Below are positions 59,166-64,000 of a stretch of DNA of 64,000 bases, in pieces. The notes beneath the pieces were generated by a model. The model was not told the DNA's origin. It searched no databases and saw nothing but the letters and a program-made list of their open reading frames with translations. The stretch comes from Dyadobacter sp. CY326 (GTDB lineage Bacteria > Bacteroidota > Bacteroidia > Cytophagales > Spirosomataceae). The stretch spans positions 310,001-374,000 of the forward strand of contig NZ_JAJUXI010000004.1 of the NCBI RefSeq assembly GCF_021390515.1, given 5' to 3'. The number at the start of each line of letters is the position of its first letter. Position 1 is the first letter of the stretch. The position numbers and the translations under genes were made by a program.

Positions 59166-60498
59166 TCAATGTAAAAACGCTTCCTTTGCCGACTTCGGAA
59201 GAGACATTGAGCTGGCCGTTGTGTTGCTGTAAGATCTGGCGCGAAAGGCTTAGTCCAATCCCTGAACCCGTTTTTTTGGTTGTATAAAAGGGAATAAAGA
59301 TATTTTCAATGGCTTCCGGCTCAATGCCATCGCCGTTGTCCGCTACATCGATAATCGTCGTGTTATCTGTCTGATAAGCAGACAATGTGATCAACCGGTT
59401 TGTTTGTGTTGAAAAAGATTCCGAGGCATTTTTGACAAGATTAATGAGCACTTGCTGAATCTGGCTGGCATCTGCTTTCACCGTCAATGTGTCCGGTTTA
59501 ACAGAGATTTTCCAAAGAACGCCGGAGACTGTGAGGTCAGTTTGCAGCAATTGAATCACTTCCTGCAAAAGTTCTGCAACGCTGAGATTCGCGAAAACTG
59601 GTTTTGGTAACGTCGTAAAATCGCGATATGCATTCACAAACTGCATCATTCCCTTGCTGCGCTTTTCGAGCGTGTAAAGCGCTTCTTTTAAATCATTAAC
59701 CGCTTCCAAATCGCTCGTTGATTTCTCAATGTCCTCATTTACAATCAATCGCATTGTTCCAACAAGCGAAACGATCGGCGTCATGGAGTTCATGATCTCA
59801 TGGCGCAAAACGCGCGTCAGGTTTTGCCACGATTCCACTTCCTGCTGTTGAAGCTCGGTTTGAATATTTTGTAAAACCACAATCCTGACCCACATTCCCC
59901 GAAGCTGAATCGCCGCGCCCTGCAGGGCGAGCGGCTGGTCAGACGGCGTCCGGTAAAGCTCGCGCACACCGCTGTCCAATGTTGAAAGCAATTCGTAAAG
60001 TCTTGGATGCTTGTCTTTTAACTCACTCAATTGGTGCAATCGGTAAATGCCCAGCATCCGCAATGCAGCATTATTGATCAGATTAACCTGCCCATTGCTG
60101 TCGAAAGTGATCAGCCCCGTTCCGATGTGCTGGACAATCGTGTTCAGATATTGCAAATTGGCCTCTTTTTCGGCCCTGGCTTGTCTGAAAGCGTGCAGCA
60201 CTTCATTGAATTGCTGGTTAAGCTCCTTGAATGTGCGCCCCATTTTGTTATCCGACCGAAAATTGATCGTAAAGTCGGAATAGCGAACCGATTCCAGAAA
60301 ATAGGTCAGCTTGCGGTTGACATTGGTAACATAATTGTAAAGCAGCGACCCCTGAATGAAGATGAAAATTGTCCCCAGCACATAAACCAACATTTCGTTG
60401 GTATGCTTGTTCGCCAGCCAGGTGATGGCAACAACACTCAGGACAATGACGATTATCCTGATCATAATCACAATACTGAAATGCCGAAGTCCGATCAT
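59158..60498 (-). CDS. Sensor histidine kinase (NtrB-like)
   Basis: A 446-residue kinase with two N-terminal membrane segments (about 9-26 and 33-55), a HAMP-like linker and a PAS domain (NTIVQHIGTGLITFDSNGQV). The H-box is LTRVLRHEIMNSMTPIVSLV; the N-box is QVLINLVKNASESFS; D- and G-boxes are DVADNGDGIEPEAI and TKKTGSGIGLSLSRQILQQH. The shape matches NtrY/NtrB-type nitrogen kinases, whose partners are sigma-54 regulators; no such regulator is in the window. It senses an unknown signal. It lies 27 bp after the HAD phosphatase gene on the same strand. Confidence 0.9.
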   Translation of the reverse strand: MIGLRHFSIVIMIRIIVIVLSVVAITWLANKHTNEMLVYVLGTIFIFIQGSLLYNYVTNVNRKLTYFLESVRYSDFTINFRSDNKMGRTFKELNQQFNEVLHAFRQARAEKEANLQYLNTIVQHIGTGLITFDSNGQVNLINNAALRMLGIYRLHQLSELKDKHPRLYELLSTLDSGVRELYRTPSDQPLALQGAAIQLRGMWVRIVVLQNIQTELQQQEVESWQNLTRVLRHEIMNSMTPIVSLVGTMRLIVNEDIEKSTSDLEAVNDLKEALYTLEKRSKGMMQFVNAYRDFTTLPKPVFANLSVAELLQEVIQLLQTDLTVSGVLWKISVKPDTLTVKADASQIQQVLINLVKNASESFSTQTNRLITLSAYQTDNTTIIDVADNGDGIEPEAIENIFIPFYTTKKTGSGIGLSLSRQILQQHNGQLNVSSEVGKGSVFTLII

Positions 60499-60525
60499 TA
60501 AAGAACCAAATAGAGGATTTTAATA

Positions 60526-61200
60526 CTAATTATCCAATGTGCTTTGCGGCACGCCGGACATTTCGCTCAGGACAAATTTGTCCAATGAGCTGATTTTGTA
60601 ATGTGCCAAATCAAACTTTGCATCTTCGAAAACATCCGCCGCAGGCACCGAAATGGTGATCATTCCTGCCGCATGCGCCGATCTCAGGCCAGCATGTGAG
60701 TCTTCAAAAGCAATGCATTCTTCGGGTAATACGCCCAATTTGATGGCAGTGGTCAAATAAACGGCCGGATGCGGCTTGGTAAATTCTTCAAGTTCACCCG
60801 AATGCCAGGTGTCAAAGTAGTCAATAATATCGAGCCTTTTGAGCACACCTTCAATCAAATCCATATGCGAGGCAGAAGCAACGGCAAGTTTTAAGCCTTG
60901 CTGTTTCAGCGCTTTTACCAACTCAATCGCCCCCGGCATGGCTTCGGCATTGGCGAGGATATTTTTATGCGCCATTTCCAAAATCATGTGTTCCAGTTTC
61001 TCGAAAGATGGCGTGTTCCAGGGTTGTATTTTATAACAATATTCCAGAAAAAGTTTGATGGACAAACCAGTCGTCTGATTTTTAAGTGCGTCGGAAATGG
61101 TAAAATTCACTTGATGCATCACCTTGCGCGCAGCGTCTGTCCAGATTGGCTCGGAATCAATCAATAATCCGTCCATGTCAAATATGGCAGCTTTAATCAT
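60526..61200 (-). CDS. HAD-superfamily sugar-phosphatase (HxpB/YniC-like)
   Basis: A 224-residue HAD hydrolase of subclass IA. Motif I DMDGLLIDSEPIW holds the nucleophile and acid/base Asp residues; motif II is LAVASASHMDLIEGV; motif III Lys is near FTKPHPAVYLTTA; motif IV is IAFEDSHAGLRSAHAAGM. The cap domain sits between residues 16 and 85. The pattern resembles hexitol-phosphatase B and 2-deoxyglucose-6-phosphatase. It likely dephosphorylates a sugar or polyol phosphate. Probably cotranscribed with the histidine kinase 27 bp downstream. Confidence 0.88.
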   Translation of the reverse strand: MIKAAIFDMDGLLIDSEPIWTDAARKVMHQVNFTISDALKNQTTGLSIKLFLEYCYKIQPWNTPSFEKLEHMILEMAHKNILANAEAMPGAIELVKALKQQGLKLAVASASHMDLIEGVLKRLDIIDYFDTWHSGELEEFTKPHPAVYLTTAIKLGVLPEECIAFEDSHAGLRSAHAAGMITISVPAADVFEDAKFDLAHYKISSLDKFVLSEMSGVPQSTLDN

Positions 61201-61279
61201 TATTAGCGGGATTGTTATTTTTAAAACTATTCAAAACTACTACATTCACCGATAAGTATTTACAAATCGCGGACCATTC

Positions 61280-62101
61280 ATGAACCGATATCCAACCATA
61301 CTAACAATAGCTGGATCAGACAGCGGCGGCGGGGCGGGAATTCAGGCCGATCTGAAAACAATTGGCGCATTAGGCGGTTACGGCACATCGGCAATCACCG
61401 CGCTTACTGCGCAGAATACAGTCGGAATTCGTGATACAATGCACGTTCCGGCAACATTTCTGCGGACGCAGCTGGTCACCGTTTTAGAGGATATCACGGT
61501 TGATGCCGTCAAAATCGGGATGATTGGAAGTGTAGAAAATGCGCTCGTCATTGCTGAAATCATGGAGCGCTTCAAACCGCGGTTCGTTGTCGTTGACCCG
61601 GTGATGACCTCCACCAGCGGCACAGAACTTTCCAATGTAGAGCTGATCAATGTTTTTCGGGATAAAATTTTCCCCATCGCCAATCTGGTCACGCCCAACA
61701 TTGACGAAGCGAAGCGATTCCTTTCCATGGAAGTTAATTCTCTGGAAGCCATGCAAAAAGCTGCAATGGAAATGGTTGAAAAAGGCTGCCAGGCTGTTTT
61801 GCTAAAAGGCGGTCATCTGATTTCTGAAACACTTTTCGACGTTTTGGCACAACCCAACCAGCAACCTTTAATTTTCGAATCCAGCTATATTGAAAGTCCG
61901 AACCTGCACGGCACCGGCTGCACATTATCCACGGCCATTGCTACATTCATGGCGCATGGAAACTCGCTTCCCGAAGCAATCATTTTCGCCAAAGAATATA
62001 TTTCCGGAGCCATAGAAGCAGGGAAAGATGTAAAGACAGGAAACGGCAACGGACCATTGAATCATTTTTTCGATCCCGTGCCATTGCGGGTGATGGTGTA
62101 G
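61280..62101 (+). CDS. thiD: Hydroxymethylpyrimidine/phosphomethylpyrimidine kinase
   Basis: A 273-residue ribokinase-family kinase. Signatures: LTIAGSDSGGGAGIQADLKT, GTSAITALTAQNTVGIRD, VVVDPVMTSTSGTELSN, VTPNIDEAKRFL and the catalytic-end LHGTGCTLSTAIATFMAHG. It phosphorylates HMP and HMP-P to HMP-PP for thiamine synthesis. No other thi gene or TPP riboswitch is nearby, so it may serve salvage or be constitutive. A broken PIN-toxin tail follows 16 bp after the stop. Confidence 0.95.
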   Translation: MNRYPTILTIAGSDSGGGAGIQADLKTIGALGGYGTSAITALTAQNTVGIRDTMHVPATFLRTQLVTVLEDITVDAVKIGMIGSVENALVIAEIMERFKPRFVVVDPVMTSTSGTELSNVELINVFRDKIFPIANLVTPNIDEAKRFLSMEVNSLEAMQKAAMEMVEKGCQAVLLKGGHLISETLFDVLAQPNQQPLIFESSYIESPNLHGTGCTLSTAIATFMAHGNSLPEAIIFAKEYISGAIEAGKDVKTGNGNGPLNHFFDPVPLRVMV

Positions 62102-62116
62102 TAGTGGTTGAAGAAA

Positions 62117-62230
62117 CATGATCCTTTTGATCGCATTATTATTGCCCAATCAAGTGAAGGAAATTTGACTGTGGTTACAAAGGACGAAAAATTCGCAAGT
62201 TACGAAGCTTCAATTTCCTGGGGATCATGA
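62117..62230 (+). pseudogene. C-terminal remnant of a PIN-domain (VapC-like) toxin
   Basis: The frame 62105-62230 reads on from a stop at 62102-62104 and encodes HDPFDRIIIAQSSEGNLTVV, then TKDEKFASY and a tail ending ISWGS before TGA. HDPFDRxIIAQ and TxDxxF are the third and fourth acidic-residue blocks of PIN ribonuclease domains of VapC toxins. The N-terminal two-thirds, with the first active-site Asp, and any antitoxin gene are missing; thiD ends directly upstream. It is a decayed toxin-antitoxin fragment and not expressed as a functional protein. Confidence 0.72.
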
Positions 62231-62298
62231 TGATAATTCTCAAAAAAAAATTTTTTCCCAAAAACATTCTAGGGTAAAGCATAGCCAGGTTGTCAGAA

Positions 62299-64000
62299 AT
62301 GAAACTGTTAGCTATGAGAAATATAATGATCATCCTGATCGCTCTGGCGGTCTTTTCTTCGGCTTATGCGCAGCAGCCGACTCAAATTGTGAAGGGACGC
62401 GTTATTGATGCTGAGTCCCAGCTCCCCGTTATTGGCGCTAATGTCGTCATCACTTCGCTAAACCCGATCATGGGCGGCGCAACCAATGTGGATGGAGATT
62501 TCCGGATTGAAAATGTTCCAGTGGGAAGACATGCTTTCAAAATCAGCAGCATGGGCTACGATGACGCATTTTTGCAAGAAATCAATGTTGGCTCGGGGAA
62601 GGAAGTGGAGCTTAACATTAAACTGCGAGAATCGTTTAAGGCCTTGAACGAGGTTGTGATCAAGGCGCAAAAGGAACACGGCGCGCCCCTGAACGACATG
62701 GTGAGCGTCAGCGGACGTTCTTTCACCGTGGATCAAACCAAGCGTTTTGCCGCTTCGGTCAATGATCCGGCCCGCATGGCATTGTCCTTTGCAGGCGTAG
62801 CAACCAATGACGACGGCAGCAACCAGATCATCATTCGCGGGAATAGCCCGAAAGGAATGCTGTGGCGCATGGAAGGTGTAGAGATTCCCAACCCAAATCA
62901 CTTTGGCGAGGAAGGTTCGAGCGGGGGAGGCATCAGCGCATTGAGTGCCAATGTTTTAGGGAATTCTGATTTCTTGACCGGCGCTTTCCCGGCTGAATAT
63001 GGCAATGCCACTTCCGGTGTCTTCGATTTGAAACTAAGGAAAGGCAATAATGAGAAGCGCGAATATGCTTTGCAGGCTGGTGTGCTAGGGCTCGATTTTG
63101 CTGCGGAAGGGCCGATTGGAGCCAAGGGCGGCGCATCCTATCTGGCCAATTATCGTTATTCCACACTTTCTATTTTGAGCAAATTAGGCCTGGAAGTTTC
63201 CGGTGATGCGACGACTGACTTCCAGGATGGCGCTTTTAAAATACACGTTCCTTCTGATGATAATTCAGTTGTGACGGTTTGGGGAATGGGCGGGATCAGC
63301 ACATCCAAGGAAAATTCGGGTGGGGAAAAGGAGATGTTCACCTCCAACCGTGGGATGTTGGGCATTAATTATCTCAGGTATGTCAACAAAAAAACCTATG
63401 TCGAAAGCATTATTTCCTATGCAGGAACCAGCGTTAGCGATGACACGGACGTTGCCGAAAAACAGATTTCTTACCGGCAGAGCTTCATCAATCAAACGCT
63501 TCGGATTTCGTCAATGCTCAATTATAAGCACAACGCCAGGAATACATTTCGCGCCGGTTTCATTATTAATCATCTTGACTTTAACCTTTTTGACCGGAAT
63601 AACGAAAACGGTTCTTTTCACACTTATCTGGATCAGAAAGGGAACACGCAGCTTTTTCAGGGTTATGCTCAGCTCAAATCGCGTATATCGCCGACGGTTA
63701 CAGTCAATGCGGGCGTTCACAGCATGTTACTCGGGCTTAATAACCAGTTTTCCCTCGAACCCAGATTAGGACTGAAATGGGCCGTGGCGCCAAAATCCAC
63801 GGTTAGTTTCGGCGCAGGGCTTCACAGCAAAACGGAATATATTTCAACCTATTTTGCCCAGGTTAATGGCGAAAATGGCAAAACCGCGCCCGTTAACAAA
63901 GATCTTAAACTAATGAAGTCAGCGCATTTTGTTGCGGGATATGAATTTCGTCCGGCGGCGAGCTGGCGGTTTTTGACGGAGGCGTATTACCAGCATCATT
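62299..64000 (+). CDS. TonB-dependent receptor, C-terminus beyond window edge
   Basis: Open from the ATG at 62299 to the right edge (567 codons visible). The signal peptide is MKLLAMRNIMIILIALAVFS with AYAQ, a second ATG lies five codons in. A carboxypeptidase-regulatory-like domain (IVKGRVIDAESQLPVIGANV, about residues 27-112) is followed by a plug with FAASVNDPARMALSFAGVAT, IIIRGNSPKGMLWRMEGVEI and GAFPAEYGNATSGVFDLKLR, then the start of the barrel. This is the non-SusC form found without a SusD partner; ligands may be metals, peptides or sugars. It is not in an operon with upstream genes. Confidence 0.9.
   Translation, partial: MKLLAMRNIMIILIALAVFSSAYAQQPTQIVKGRVIDAESQLPVIGANVVITSLNPIMGGATNVDGDFRIENVPVGRHAFKISSMGYDDAFLQEINVGSGKEVELNIKLRESFKALNEVVIKAQKEHGAPLNDMVSVSGRSFTVDQTKRFAASVNDPARMALSFAGVATNDDGSNQIIIRGNSPKGMLWRMEGVEIPNPNHFGEEGSSGGGISALSANVLGNSDFLTGAFPAEYGNATSGVFDLKLRKGNNEKREYALQAGVLGLDFAAEGPIGAKGGASYLANYRYSTLSILSKLGLEVSGDATTDFQDGAFKIHVPSDDNSVVTVWGMGGISTSKENSGGEKEMFTSNRGMLGINYLRYVNKKTYVESIISYAGTSVSDDTDVAEKQISYRQSFINQTLRISSMLNYKHNARNTFRAGFIINHLDFNLFDRNNENGSFHTYLDQKGNTQLFQGYAQLKSRISPTVTVNAGVHSMLLGLNNQFSLEPRLGLKWAVAPKSTVSFGAGLHSKTEYISTYFAQVNGENGKTAPVNKDLKLMKSAHFVAGYEFRPAASWRFLTEAYYQHH

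Noticed and set aside
61201..61279. TPP riboswitch before thiD
   Set aside because: The gap is only 79 bp and lacks the conserved CTGAGA and related cores of the thi-box.

Overview
The window comes from a member of the Bacteroidota, most likely the order Cytophagales and near Dyadobacter or Spirosoma. That placement is inferred from gene content, not from a database search. The pointers are two SusC/SusD pairs plus a further TonB-dependent receptor, Bacteroidota-type families (DUF5103, DUF3276, DUF4302, LytTR regulators, GH92), TANNTTTG promoter boxes instead of TATAAT, very weak ribosome binding sites and moderate GC. No rRNA, tRNA, CRISPR array, intact insertion sequence or prophage was seen.

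Layout. 1-7.8 kb holds housekeeping genes: a DUF58 protein (cut by the left edge), an RlpA-like protein, a PUR-type DUF3276 protein, YchF, DUF5103, an Uma2-type nuclease-fold protein, an ABC-F ATPase and a siroheme-synthesis dehydrogenase. 8.1-19.9 kb is nutrient import. A forward operon (SusC, SusD, HExxH metallohydrolase lipoprotein, DUF4302 lipoprotein) converges on a reverse SusC-SusD pair across a perfect 16-bp hairpin. 20.1-30.5 kb is a surface-glycan region: glycosyltransferases, a flippase, UDP-GlcNAc 2-epimerase, four methyltransferases, a GNAT/FemAB-like protein and a stray ORF6N gene. 30.8-37.6 kb is mixed: response regulator, SpoU methyltransferase, Lys/Ala-rich basic protein, PgeF, a glycosyltransferase, DinB, metallophosphoesterase and two small unknowns. 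37.6-47.3 kb is carbon metabolism and proteolysis: a gluconokinase-like kinase, cytochrome c, a PQQ-type sugar dehydrogenase, aldo/keto reductase, GH92 mannosidase, HslU and an esterase. 47.4-53.7 kb carries folA, fmt, greA, a small HExxH protein, an M42 peptidase, a PA0069-type radical SAM protein and a NamZ-like muramidase. 54-64 kb has an orphan LytTR regulator, two APC permeases, a GDPD-like phosphodiesterase, a histidine kinase, a HAD phosphatase, thiD, a PIN-toxin remnant and the start of a TonB-dependent receptor that runs off the right edge.

Most notable signals: (1) a greA leader at about 48984-49163 with promoter box, 15-codon ORF, hairpin and overlapping intrinsic terminator, resembling an attenuator or a GraL-type leader sRNA; (2) the SusC/SusD/HExxH/DUF4302 operon, an import system of unknown substrate; (3) a REP/BIME-like palindromic element at 39635-39797; (4) a 38-codon PIN-domain remnant at 62117-62230; (5) divergent promoter boxes 3-4 nt from the ATGs of the ABC-F and siroheme genes, suggesting leaderless mRNAs.
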